This document shows, piece by piece, positions 16,749-25,253 of a stretch of DNA of 64,000 nucleotides. Position 1 is the first letter of the stretch. Each line of letters opens with the position of its first letter. Made by a program: the position numbers and the translations under genes. The stretch comes from Methanoculleus sp. UBA430 (lineage in GTDB: Archaea; Halobacteriota; Methanomicrobia; Methanomicrobiales; Methanoculleaceae): assembly GCF_002506585.1 (NCBI RefSeq), contig NZ_DAXW01000004.1:62001-126000 (forward strand), given 5' to 3'. A model generated the notes under the pieces. That model was not told the DNA's origin and did not search any database. It saw nothing but the letters and a program-made list of their open reading frames with translations.

Positions 16749-17248
16749 TGGTCTTGCACCCTTGCGATCGATTAGAAACAGTTAAAGATGATCCCCCTCT
16801 TCACCCCTCATCGGTCCCGGGATGCCCTGATCTCCGGGGCTTCTTGAAGGGTGGACCTCCGGTTGAACGATCCTCGTTCAGTAAAGGTGCGGTGAAGGTG
16901 ATTGTCAGGAGAACCACCCAATGAGCGTAACTATTCAGTCCACGTTCGGTAGCAAGTGGATAGAATTGTATTTGTAACAGTACTCTTAAACAAGATATCA
17001 GGTATGGAGTTCATCCCGGACCCCCGGTTGAATCTTTGAGGCGTGATTTATCGGGATTCGGTCCTGCTTGCGTTCAATGTTTGCCAAAATGTAAATCATA
17101 GACCTTCACATACGGACAAAAAAATCGGAAACAGAAATTTTCACAGTGTACCTTAAGGAGTGGATGAACTGGCTACAGACCTTTTAGACTGCTGGTGCAT
17201 GAGGCTGTAGGTTCCCGGTTGGCTATTGCGAAAATCGTGGTGACAACG
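16749..17248. other. 500-base divergent intergenic region
   Basis: No gene is supported. It holds a perfect hairpin at 16864-16880 (TGAACGA, loop TCC, TCGTTCA), AT-rich promoter-like patches around 16960-17000 and 17090-17145, and short arms CTACAG (17173-17178) and CTGTAG (17205-17210) about 40-75 bases before rfbC. A seven-codon frame at 17164-17187 follows AAGGAG but is too short to judge. Confidence 0.6.
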
Positions 17249-17725
17249 ATGAAGAGCACTATTGACGGTGTCAAGATCAAGAAACTCAGCGTCATCCCTG
17301 ACGAGCGCGGCTGGCTGATGGAGATCCTCCGCTGCGACGACGCAATCTTCGAGCAGTTCGGCCAGGTCTACTGCACGACGGCCTACCCGGGCGTCGTCAA
17401 GGCGTGGCACTACCACAAGAAGCAGACCGACAACTTCACCTGCGTCCACGGGATGATGAAGGTCGCGCTCTACGACGCCCGCGAGGACTCCCCCACCTAC
17501 AAGAGTCTCATGGAGTTCTTCGTCGGTGACAAGAACCCTATCCTCCTCAGCGTCCCGCCAGGCGTCTACCATGGGTTCAAGGCAATCGGCACCGAGACGG
17601 CGTTCTTCGTGAGCATCCCGACCCTCCCCTACAACTACCAGGAGCCCGACGAGTTCCGGCTGCCCCCGGACACCGCCGAGATCCCCTACGACTGGGGGCT
17701 TGCCCCCGGCCTGAAGCACGGATGA
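17249..17725 (+). CDS. rfbC: dTDP-4-dehydrorhamnose 3,5-epimerase family protein
   Basis: A 158-residue cupin of the RmlC type. It should epimerise dTDP-4-keto-6-deoxyglucose at C3 and C5 on the way to dTDP-L-rhamnose. Visible features are PDERGWLMEILR, the active-site AWHYHKKQTDNF, VALYDAR, the second cupin strand LSVPPGVYHGF and the C-terminal EIPYDWG. It is shorter than bacterial RmlC (about 180), as in other archaeal forms. The ATG at 17249 has GGTGA at 17239-17243. rfbB follows by 12 bases. Confidence 0.9.
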   Translation: MKSTIDGVKIKKLSVIPDERGWLMEILRCDDAIFEQFGQVYCTTAYPGVVKAWHYHKKQTDNFTCVHGMMKVALYDAREDSPTYKSLMEFFVGDKNPILLSVPPGVYHGFKAIGTETAFFVSIPTLPYNYQEPDEFRLPPDTAEIPYDWGLAPGLKHG

Positions 17726-17737
17726 GGGGCGGCAAAA

Positions 17738-18703
17738 ATGACCATGCTCGTCACTGGCGGCGCGGGGTTCATCGGCAGCAACTTCATCTGCCATATGCTC
17801 GCGGAGCATCCCGAGACCCCGATCGTTAACCTCGACGCACTGACGTACGCAGGCAACCCGGAGAGCCTCCGGGATGTTGCCGATAATCCGAACTACACCT
17901 TCGTCCATGGCGACATCTGCGACCCCGGCACGGTAGCAGCCGTCTTCCGGAACCACCCGATAAAGACCGTCGTCCACTTCGCCGCGGAGAGCCACGTCGA
18001 CCGCTCGATCGCCGACGGCTCCACCTTTGTGCGGACGAACGTCCTCGGCACCTTCACCCTGCTCGATTACGCGCTGAAGCACGGTGTCAGGCGGTTCATC
18101 CACGTCTCGACGGACGAGGTCTACGGGAGCACCCCTGAGGGTTCGTTTGTGGAGACCGACAACCTGAACCCCTCCAGCCCATACTCGTCGAGCAAGGCCG
18201 GCTCCGACCTGCTCGCCCGGTCGTTCTTCATCACCCACGGCCTCCCGGTGATCGTCACCCGGTGCACCAACAACTATGGGCCCTACCAGTTCCCCGAGAA
18301 GTTGATCCCGCTCTTTGCGACCAACCTCCTCGAGGGGAAGAAGGTCCCGGTCTACGGCACGGGCAAGAACATCCGCGACTGGCTCTACGTCCTCGACCAC
18401 TGCCGGGCCATCGACTTCATCCTCCAGCACGGGGAGCCGGGGGAGGTCTACAACATCGGCGGCGGCGCGGAGAAGACGAACCTCGAGATCACCGAAAAGA
18501 TCCTCGAACTCCTGGGGAAGGACGAGTCGATGATCGAGTACGTGCCCGACCGGAAGGGGCACGACTTCCGCTACTCGCTCGACTTCGGGAAGCTCCGGGC
18601 GCTCGGCTGGGAGCCGGCGTATACCTTTGATGACGCCCTCGCGGCGACGATCGAATGGTACGCAGAGAACGAATGGTGGTGGCGGCCGCTGAAGACAAGA
18701 TAG
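17738..18703 (+). CDS. rfbB: dTDP-glucose 4,6-dehydratase
   Basis: NAD-dependent short-chain dehydrogenase that converts dTDP-glucose to dTDP-4-keto-6-deoxyglucose. The 321 residues show GGAGFIG at 7-13, AAESHVDRSI, STDEVYGS with PSSPYSSSKAGSD carrying the catalytic Tyr-X3-Lys, TRCTNNYGPYQFPEKLIPL and a C-terminal RRGHD-like DRKGHDFRYSLD. Length and motifs match RmlB. GAGGGG at 17724-17729 overlaps the rfbC stop and serves its ATG. Confidence 0.96.
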   Translation: MTMLVTGGAGFIGSNFICHMLAEHPETPIVNLDALTYAGNPESLRDVADNPNYTFVHGDICDPGTVAAVFRNHPIKTVVHFAAESHVDRSIADGSTFVRTNVLGTFTLLDYALKHGVRRFIHVSTDEVYGSTPEGSFVETDNLNPSSPYSSSKAGSDLLARSFFITHGLPVIVTRCTNNYGPYQFPEKLIPLFATNLLEGKKVPVYGTGKNIRDWLYVLDHCRAIDFILQHGEPGEVYNIGGGAEKTNLEITEKILELLGKDESMIEYVPDRKGHDFRYSLDFGKLRALGWEPAYTFDDALAATIEWYAENEWWWRPLKTR

Positions 18704-18723
18704 ATGATTATGAGGTTGACTCT

Positions 18724-19641
18724 GTGACGAAATTGATAAAATACTACCAATGGTTGCTCGGCACCGTTTTGAGCAGGTCGTTCGGGCTGTGGGAGCGGTT
18801 AGGGATTCATATTGTGCCGAACCATTTCTATCAGCCCATACCCGATGTCAGGCATCTGGATGATCGATTATGGGAGAGATCATCGTCATTAGTCGGGATT
18901 GATATGGATGAGCAGTCCCAGACTGCATTGCTCTCCCGGTTCCACGAGAACTACAAACCGGAATATGACCGGTTTCCAACCCGCAAAACCGGCAGGCCGT
19001 TCGATTACTTCGTAAATAATGGCGGCTTTGAGAGCGTTGATGGCGAGATCTTATACTGCACCATACGACATTTTAAACCAGAAAGAATCATCGAGATCGG
19101 GTCCGGGAACTCCACGTACCTGGCGGCATCGGCAATCCGGAAGAACAAGGAAGAAGATCCAGAGTACGCCTGCGAGTTAATCGCCATTGAACCCTATCCA
19201 AATCGCGTATTGCAGGATGGTTTTCCAAATTTATCCCGCCTGATCGAAGAGCCTGTGCAGAATGTCCCGTTTTCGGTCTTCGAGAGGCTGGGTGAGAATG
19301 ATATTCTCTTTATCGACTCGAGCCACGTCTTAAAAGTAGGCAGCGATGTCCAATACGAATATAACGAGATCCTGCCGAGACTGAATAAAGGTGTACTTAT
19401 TCACGTTCACGATATTTTCTTACCTTTTGAATACCCTAAAGAGTGGATCTGCTGGCACCATCTTTTTTGGACAGAGCAGTATCTCCTCCAGGCGTTTTTA
19501 ACGTACAATCCTGCATTCAAAGTAGTCTGGGGCGGCTACTACATGCACAGGAGCCACCCGGAGCTCCTTGAGGAAGCGTTCAGCACCTACAACCGTGAGA
19601 AGATCCAGCCTGGAAGTTTCTGGATGAGGAAGATACAGTGA
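18724..19641 (+). CDS. Class I SAM-dependent methyltransferase, glycan cluster
   Basis: A 305-residue protein with EIGSGNSTYLAASAI (SAM-binding motif I) followed by AIEPYP and later ILFIDSSHVLKVGSD and LIHVHDIFLPFEYP, typical of the Methyltransf_24 group found in polysaccharide clusters. It probably methylates a sugar. ATGs at 18655 and 18673 overlap rfbB; I prefer GTG 18724, which follows GAGGTT by seven bases and clears the rfbB stop. Its base composition is more AT-rich than the flanking rfb genes, which suggests later acquisition. Confidence 0.75.
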   Translation: MTKLIKYYQWLLGTVLSRSFGLWERLGIHIVPNHFYQPIPDVRHLDDRLWERSSSLVGIDMDEQSQTALLSRFHENYKPEYDRFPTRKTGRPFDYFVNNGGFESVDGEILYCTIRHFKPERIIEIGSGNSTYLAASAIRKNKEEDPEYACELIAIEPYPNRVLQDGFPNLSRLIEEPVQNVPFSVFERLGENDILFIDSSHVLKVGSDVQYEYNEILPRLNKGVLIHVHDIFLPFEYPKEWICWHHLFWTEQYLLQAFLTYNPAFKVVWGGYYMHRSHPELLEEAFSTYNREKIQPGSFWMRKIQ

Positions 19642-21284
19642 GCGTACAGAACGTTGAGCAGGCAGAAAGGGGCGTCCTGATCCTCGGCGCCGGCGGCATG
19701 CTGGGGCACGACCTCGCGGCGGTCTTCCCCGGCGCCCGGCTCTGCGAGCATACGGACCTCGATGTCATCGATGAGGCCGCGGTGAAGGCCTATATCCTTG
19801 AGATGAAGCCCGACCTCGTCATCAACGCGGCGGCGTACACGAACGTCGACGGGTGCGAGGACGACCCCGAGACGGCGTTTGCCGTCAACGGCGACGCACC
19901 GGGTTACATCGCCGCCGCCTGCCGCGTAGTGGGCGCGGTGCTCGTCCACTACAGCACCGACTACGTCTTTGACGGCACAAAGACGGAATACGTCGAGTCC
20001 GACGAACCGAACCCGATCAATGTCTACGGCGCCTCGAAACTCCGCGGCGAGCAGAAGATCGCACAGAACATGGACGACTACCGGATCATCCGGACCTCCT
20101 GGCTTTTCGGCCGGCACGGCAAGAACTTCGTCGAGACGATCCGGCACCTCTCGCGTGAGAATGAAACCGTCCGGGTGGTGACCGACCAGGCGGGGAAGCC
20201 CACCTACACGGCGGACCTGGCCCAAAAGACAGCCGAGATCGCCGACTGCCCACCGGGGATCTACCATGTCACGAACGACGGCGTCTGCTCGTGGTACGAG
20301 TTTGCCCGGGCCTTTGCCCCGAACATCGTCCCCTGCACGAGCGACGAGTTCCCGCGGAAGGCGAAGCGCCCGGCCTACTCAGTGCTCGTGAACACGAAGA
20401 CCAGCCCCATGCGCCCCTGGAAAGGGGCGCTCGAAGACTACCTGCGCCCAACGGTGAGAAGACCCATGAAAGGCATCATTCTCGCGGGCGGGACCGGGTC
20501 CCGCCTCTACCCCCTGACAAAGGTGACGAACAAGCACCTGCTGCCCGTCTACGACAAGCCGATGATCTACTACCCCCTCCAGACCCTCGTTGCGGCGGGG
20601 ATCAAGGACATTATGATCGTCTCCGGGAGGGGGCACGTGGGCCACTTCCTCGAGCTCCTGGGGTCGGGCAAGGAGTTCGGGGTCCGGCTCACCTACGAAA
20701 TTCAGGAAGGTGCCGGCGGGATTGCCCAGGCCCTGGGGCTCGCGGAGTCCTGGGCAGGGACGGACAACGTCGCGGTGATCCTCGGCGACAACATCTTCCA
20801 GGACGATATCCGGAAAGATGTCGAGGCGTTCGCGTCCGGGGCGAAGATTTTCTTAAAAGAGGTCCCCGACGCCCACCGGTTCGGGGTTGCCGAGGTTAGG
20901 GGGAATAAGGTGCTCGGGATCGAGGAGAAGCCCCGGACCCCGAAGTCGAACCTCGCGGTGACCGGGCTCTACCTCTACGATGCCGGGGTCTTTGCAATCA
21001 TCAAGACGCTCAAGCCGTCCGGGCGGGGCGAACTCGAGATCACGGACGTGAACAACGCCTACGTCCAGCGGAATGCGATGGAGTTCTCGGTTCTTCCGGG
21101 GTTCTGGAGCGATGCCGGGACGTTTGAGAGCCTTTTGCGGGCAAGCCTGATGGTCAAGAACAACGGTTTCCGACAGGACTTTACTGGAGAACCTGGCCCG
21201 GAGTCGGCAGTCTCTTCCTCAAACCCCATTGCGAGGGATAAGACTGCTGAGTTGCAACTCCGTGGGAAGAAGCTCGAGAGATAA
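19638..21284 (+). CDS. rfbD-rfbA: RfbD-RfbA fusion: dTDP-rhamnose reductase plus glucose-1-P thymidylyltransferase
   Basis: One 548-residue frame carries two enzymes. Residues 1-276 are dTDP-4-dehydrorhamnose reductase with GAGGMLG at 17-23, YSTDYVFDG and YGASKLRGE. Residues 277-548 are the thymidylyltransferase that makes dTDP-glucose, with LAGGTGSRLYPLT, DKPMIYYPLQTL and ILGDNIF. The first and last steps of rhamnose synthesis are thus joined. The start is GTG 19638, overlapping the preceding stop (GTGA). An internal ATG at 20466 with GGTGAG at 20452-20457 could also produce RfbA alone. The last 40 residues are poorly conserved. Confidence 0.93.
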   Translation: MSVQNVEQAERGVLILGAGGMLGHDLAAVFPGARLCEHTDLDVIDEAAVKAYILEMKPDLVINAAAYTNVDGCEDDPETAFAVNGDAPGYIAAACRVVGAVLVHYSTDYVFDGTKTEYVESDEPNPINVYGASKLRGEQKIAQNMDDYRIIRTSWLFGRHGKNFVETIRHLSRENETVRVVTDQAGKPTYTADLAQKTAEIADCPPGIYHVTNDGVCSWYEFARAFAPNIVPCTSDEFPRKAKRPAYSVLVNTKTSPMRPWKGALEDYLRPTVRRPMKGIILAGGTGSRLYPLTKVTNKHLLPVYDKPMIYYPLQTLVAAGIKDIMIVSGRGHVGHFLELLGSGKEFGVRLTYEIQEGAGGIAQALGLAESWAGTDNVAVILGDNIFQDDIRKDVEAFASGAKIFLKEVPDAHRFGVAEVRGNKVLGIEEKPRTPKSNLAVTGLYLYDAGVFAIIKTLKPSGRGELEITDVNNAYVQRNAMEFSVLPGFWSDAGTFESLLRASLMVKNNGFRQDFTGEPGPESAVSSSNPIARDKTAELQLRGKKLER

Positions 21285-21302
21285 CCTCATCCGGTGAAGA
21301 GC

Positions 21303-21992
21303 ATGTCCAGAAACGAACTGTATCAGGATAAAGAGAGCGGCTATTTCTCCAGCATTCGGTGGGACATAATTTCTTTCATCCCCGATGGGGACCACAGTGT
21401 GCTGGAAATCGGTTGTGGGAATGGAAATACGCTTATAACATTACGAGAACTCAATAAAGCCAGAGAAATCGTCGGAATAGAGATTAACTACGATTGTTTA
21501 CGAGGCAATTGCGATCAACTTGATGGCTTTCTGGTCGGTGACGTCGAAGAGATCGAACCGGCCTTCGAAGAAGATCATTTTGATTACATCATTTTAGGTG
21601 ATGTTCTGGAGCATCTCGTGGATCCTGCTGCCGTTCTAAAGCGCTATTCATCTTTCCTTAATAGCACGGGATATATCATTGCCAGTATTCCGAACATTAA
21701 GAATTACAGGGTACTGCTCGACCTGGTGCTCTATGATAAGTTTGAGTACGCGGACGCAGGGATTCTGGATCGTTCGCATCTCCGTTTTTTCACGAGACGG
21801 GAGATGTGTAACCTGTTTCAACAAGCTGGTTTGAGTGTTATCTCGGTGCAACCGAAGTTCGGGAGTGGACACCTCGATAAGATTGACAGAAGGCTGAATA
21901 ACTCTTTGGGCAGGTATCTACCGGCGGGGTCGTTCTTAACGGTTCAGTATATCATCAAGGCAACACGGAGGGGCGGCACAACGTCAGTATGA
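21303..21992 (+). CDS. Class I SAM-dependent methyltransferase
   Basis: A 229-residue protein with motif I VLEIGCGNGN, then VGIEIN, FDYIILGDVLEHLVDPAAVLK and YIIASIPNI, the pattern of Methyltransf_23-like enzymes that methylate sugars or lipid carriers. GGTGA at 21293-21297 points to ATG 21303 rather than GTG 21294. It lies 18 bases after the rfbD-rfbA stop, so it is probably co-transcribed. AT-rich codon use compared with rfb genes. Confidence 0.8.
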   Translation: MSRNELYQDKESGYFSSIRWDIISFIPDGDHSVLEIGCGNGNTLITLRELNKAREIVGIEINYDCLRGNCDQLDGFLVGDVEEIEPAFEEDHFDYIILGDVLEHLVDPAAVLKRYSSFLNSTGYIIASIPNIKNYRVLLDLVLYDKFEYADAGILDRSHLRFFTRREMCNLFQQAGLSVISVQPKFGSGHLDKIDRRLNNSLGRYLPAGSFLTVQYIIKATRRGGTTSV

Positions 21993-22149
21993 TATGCAGA
22001 ACCGGTTACGGTGCATGCCGCAGGACAATGAAGGCGGGGATGTCTCGCTCCGGTGGATCTCCAGCCCGGGAATGATCTAAGAACGGTTCTCGTGTGCAAG
22101 ATATCCTGTACGATAGCAGAATGTATAATGATAGGTATAATCGATATAA

Positions 22150-23223
22150 ATGAGCATAATGCCTCGCGTTGCAATCATAATTTTAAACTGGAACGGATGG
22201 ACGGATACGGTTCAATGTATCCGATCTGTCCACCAGCTATCCAATGCCGACTACGATATCGTACTGGTCGATAACCGCTCGACTGATCGCTCAATAGAGA
22301 ATATCCGGCGTTTTTGCGAAGGGACCGATGAGGCAGAACCTGCTGATGACACCCCTATCCATCTATTTGAACTGTCAGAGGGTGAAGCCGATAGGTGCAG
22401 GCCCGATCTATCCACGTATCATCAGTTAGATCCTCGCCGGCGGCTTATACTGATTAAAAACAATGAGAATTACGGCTACGCCAGGGGCAACAACATCGGC
22501 ATCAGGTTTGCCCTCGATATCCTTACATCCGAATATATTCTCATCCTGAATAACGACGTCATCCTCAATGACAGAGAGGTGCTCAATAAACTTGTCGAAT
22601 CGGCCAGCAGGGATAACCGTATCGGGGCCGTGAGCCCGGTGCTCAAATCAACGACTGGTGAGATACAAAGAACCTGCACGGGAAATACCCCTGGTTTCCT
22701 CGACTTCATATTCGTTTACACCTTTATCGGTCAGAGGTTGTTTAAAGAGAACCGGATCTTGAAGAGACACTTTAATTACGATTACGCTTTCGATCGACCA
22801 AAAGAGTTCGGTGTTCTGGGAGGTTCCTGCATTCTGTTCCGGAGCCGGGCGATTGCAGACGTCGGCCTCTTCGATGAGAACACCTTCCTCTACTGGGAGG
22901 AGTACATCATCGGGTCTAAACTTGCCGAGCGTGGCTGGAAGTTGCTCTTGAATCCTGGTGCCGGGGTCATTCACAAGGGCGAATCCTGCATTAAGAACCT
23001 GAACCTGAAGAGTTGGGCAAGATACTGGTCGATCAAGAGCGAACTCTACTACATCAGGAACTACGCTTCGCTGAATACGATAAAAAGGGGCATTATTGTG
23101 GTAGCGCTCCTTCTGGAGACGATGCTGGCTCTCTCTGATACGGTTCTGAGGGATAAAAAGAGTAAATTCGATAGAAAATATGAGCTGAAGATTATCTCGG
23201 TTCTCCTGGGGAGTTTTGTTTAA
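22150..23223 (+). CDS. Glycosyltransferase, GT2 family
   Basis: A 357-residue GT-A enzyme similar to rhamnosyltransferase-type GT2 proteins. N-terminal IIILNWNGWTDTVQCI, VDNRSTD, then NYGYARGNNIG, LILNNDV (the metal-binding Asp pair) and GGSCILFRSRAI, DENTFLYWEEYI. The C-terminal 80 residues are basic with one hydrophobic stretch (GIIVVALLLETML). Several TATA-like sequences lie at 22121-22146; the ATG at 22150 may be leaderless, and an ATG at 22159 is an alternative. Rhamnose as donor is suggested only by the neighbouring rfb genes. Confidence 0.85.
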   Translation: MSIMPRVAIIILNWNGWTDTVQCIRSVHQLSNADYDIVLVDNRSTDRSIENIRRFCEGTDEAEPADDTPIHLFELSEGEADRCRPDLSTYHQLDPRRRLILIKNNENYGYARGNNIGIRFALDILTSEYILILNNDVILNDREVLNKLVESASRDNRIGAVSPVLKSTTGEIQRTCTGNTPGFLDFIFVYTFIGQRLFKENRILKRHFNYDYAFDRPKEFGVLGGSCILFRSRAIADVGLFDENTFLYWEEYIIGSKLAERGWKLLLNPGAGVIHKGESCIKNLNLKSWARYWSIKSELYYIRNYASLNTIKRGIIVVALLLETMLALSDTVLRDKKSKFDRKYELKIISVLLGSFV

Positions 23224-23228
23224 ACAGG

Positions 23229-23996
23229 TTAATCGCGGGAGGGTTCGTCAAATCTGGGCGGGTGCGAATTGATTGGCTTCTTACCCCTTTTTTCCTCCAG
23301 CGGCACACAGTACAGGTCGTCGGGCGAGAGTTGCTCAACGGTATAGTCATATCCCGAAAGGATGCCCAGGCACTCATCTAATAGCCCGTCATGTATCGAG
23401 AGTATAATCTCCGGCCGGATCTCCGATAGGCAGGCATCAGCGCCGTGCAACGCACGCACCTCCGCTCCCTCGATATCCATCTTCAGAATCTCCGGGGGGA
23501 CCCCGCTCTCCTGGATGAATGCATCGAGAGTGGTACACTCGACCTCGATATTGCCACCGTCAGACAACCTGCACATCGTATGTGCGGTTCCGTCGAACCG
23601 GAGTATGCCGGGAGCATCTGATAATGCTTTCTGCACAGGCAAGACGTTGGTGCTCCTGTTGATCCTGGTGTGCTCAATGAGCAGGCGCATGTTCTCCGGC
23701 TCCGGTTCAAACGCAACCACCCGCCCGTCATCGCCGACGAGGGTGGAGGCAAACAGGGTATAGTATCCAACGTTTGCACCGATATCGAAGAAGACCATCC
23801 CTTCTTTCAACCTGTCCTGCAGCACGGCTGCAATATGCTGTTCATAGGTTCCAAGTGCACAGGAAGGGATAGAGGACGTGAACTGCCACCGTTTCCCGTG
23901 GAGCACGCCGAATGGGATCCTGACCGTACCAATCCCGAATCTCCGCCCTGCCTGCATGACCGCGACCCCTGCGCGTTCGCGGAGTTTCAGGTTCAT
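23229..23996 (-). CDS. FkbM family methyltransferase
   Basis: A 255-residue SAM-dependent methyltransferase with VFFDIGANVGYYTLFAS as motif I, VVAFEPEPEN and the FkbM-type EILKMDIEGAE. Such enzymes O-methylate sugars in polysaccharide loci. The frame opens upstream through wecB, but ATG 23996 overlaps the wecB stop by four bases (ATGA) and gives the family length. It converges on the GT2 gene with a 5-base gap. Confidence 0.85.
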   Translation of the reverse strand: MNLKLRERAGVAVMQAGRRFGIGTVRIPFGVLHGKRWQFTSSIPSCALGTYEQHIAAVLQDRLKEGMVFFDIGANVGYYTLFASTLVGDDGRVVAFEPEPENMRLLIEHTRINRSTNVLPVQKALSDAPGILRFDGTAHTMCRLSDGGNIEVECTTLDAFIQESGVPPEILKMDIEGAEVRALHGADACLSEIRPEIILSIHDGLLDECLGILSGYDYTVEQLSPDDLYCVPLEEKRGKKPINSHPPRFDEPSRD

Positions 23997-25099
23997 ACTA
24001 CCCTTCCTTTTGATGTGAAGCGACCCTCTGTCCCGACGATCTCCACGATCCTCTTTCCTGCCGTCCCATCGCCGTAGGGATTTTGCCAGACGCGCTCTCT
24101 CTCCATCATCGTCCGCACCCCCTCCGAAATCGCCTTCGGGTCGGTCCCCACCAGGATATTCGCCCCGACAGCCACCGTCTCCGGTCGCTCCGTGTTCTCC
24201 CGGAGCGTCGCGCAGGGCGTGTGGAGAATACATGCCTCCTCCTGGACTCCACCGGAGTCGGTCAGGATCAGTCCTGCGTGCTTCTCTAGCTGGAGGAAAG
24301 AGAGGTAGTCGAGAGGCTCGACGCAGCGGATGGAGCCGGCCCGTAAGCCGAACTGCTCCATCATCTTCCTCGTCCGGGGATGCATGGGATAGATCACCGG
24401 CATCGCGTAATCGGCCGCGATACGCTCAAGACCCTTGAGGATATTCCCGAGTCTTCTCGCGTCGTCGACGTTCTCCTGCCGGTGGGCGGTGACGAGGAAG
24501 TAGCCGCCCGGGCAGACCCCCAGTTCTTTAAGCGGATCTATCGTCTCTTCGCTGATCGAGAGGTTCTGGAAGAGCGCATCGACGACCGTGTTGCCGCAGA
24601 CGAAGACCTTCTCATCAGGTATGCCCTCATGCACAAGGTTCTGCCGCGACGCCTCCGTCGGCGCAAACAGGTAATCCGAAGCGTGGTCCGCCAGGATGCG
24701 GTTGATCTCCTCCGGCATTCTCCGGTCGTTGCTCCGCAGGCCGGCCTCGACGTGCCCAACAGGGATATGGAGTTTCACTGCGGCGAGCGCTCCCGCGAGC
24801 ACCGTGTTGGTGTCCCCCTGGACGAGAACCGCACGCGGCTCCTCTTCGATCAGGACCCGCTCGATCTGGCCGAGCATCTTTCCGGTCTGCTCCCCCTGCA
24901 GGCCCGACCCCACGTTGAGGTTGTACCGCGCCTCCGGGAGGTGCAGCTGCTCAAAGAAGATCCTGTCCATTGAGTAGGAGTAATGCTGGCCGGTATGAAG
25001 GATGAAGTAGTCATCTCCTCTCCTTTCATATTCCCTGATGATCGGAGACATTTTGATGATCTCAGGCCGTGTCCCGAGGATAATTGCAACGCCGCTCAT
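23993..25099 (-). CDS. wecB: UDP-N-acetylglucosamine 2-epimerase (non-hydrolysing)
   Basis: Interconverts UDP-GlcNAc and UDP-ManNAc. The 368 residues match WecB: ILGTRPEIIKMSPI, GQHYSYSMD, VQGDTNTVLAGALAA, GHVEAGLRS, RRMPEEINR, TAHRQENVDD and TDSGGVQEEA, and near the end a NPYGDGTAG motif. A TATA box at 25146-25156 precedes it. Together with WecC (30417-31676) it can give UDP-ManNAcA, a sugar known in methanogen N-glycans. Confidence 0.96.
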   Translation of the reverse strand: MSGVAIILGTRPEIIKMSPIIREYERRGDDYFILHTGQHYSYSMDRIFFEQLHLPEARYNLNVGSGLQGEQTGKMLGQIERVLIEEEPRAVLVQGDTNTVLAGALAAVKLHIPVGHVEAGLRSNDRRMPEEINRILADHASDYLFAPTEASRQNLVHEGIPDEKVFVCGNTVVDALFQNLSISEETIDPLKELGVCPGGYFLVTAHRQENVDDARRLGNILKGLERIAADYAMPVIYPMHPRTRKMMEQFGLRAGSIRCVEPLDYLSFLQLEKHAGLILTDSGGVQEEACILHTPCATLRENTERPETVAVGANILVGTDPKAISEGVRTMMERERVWQNPYGDGTAGKRIVEIVGTEGRFTSKGRVV

Positions 25100-25145
25100 G
25101 GTTCACCTGCATGGTTGGTGCGGTATTCCATTCATTGGTCCGGTG

Positions 25146-25223
25146 CCATATATAGCGCTGTTGTTGCGATTATCCCGCCAGGGTCAACGCTCCTTCGGCT
25201 CCCGTCTGGGAAGACATATAATG
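25146..25223. promoter_or_regulatory. Divergent promoters of wecB and a GT4 gene
   Basis: Minus-strand TATA GCTATATATGG at 25146-25156 faces wecB; plus-strand CATATAATG at 25215-25223 faces the transferase at 25254. Both lie at normal archaeal distances from their genes. Confidence 0.5.
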
Positions 25224-25253
25224 AGCCTGATGTAAATGTAGTTAGGAGAGCGA

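Noticed and set aside
17164..17187. Seven-codon leader peptide after AAGGAG before rfbC
   Set aside because: Too short to judge; the ribosome site is only three bases from the ATG and there is no adjacent attenuator structure.
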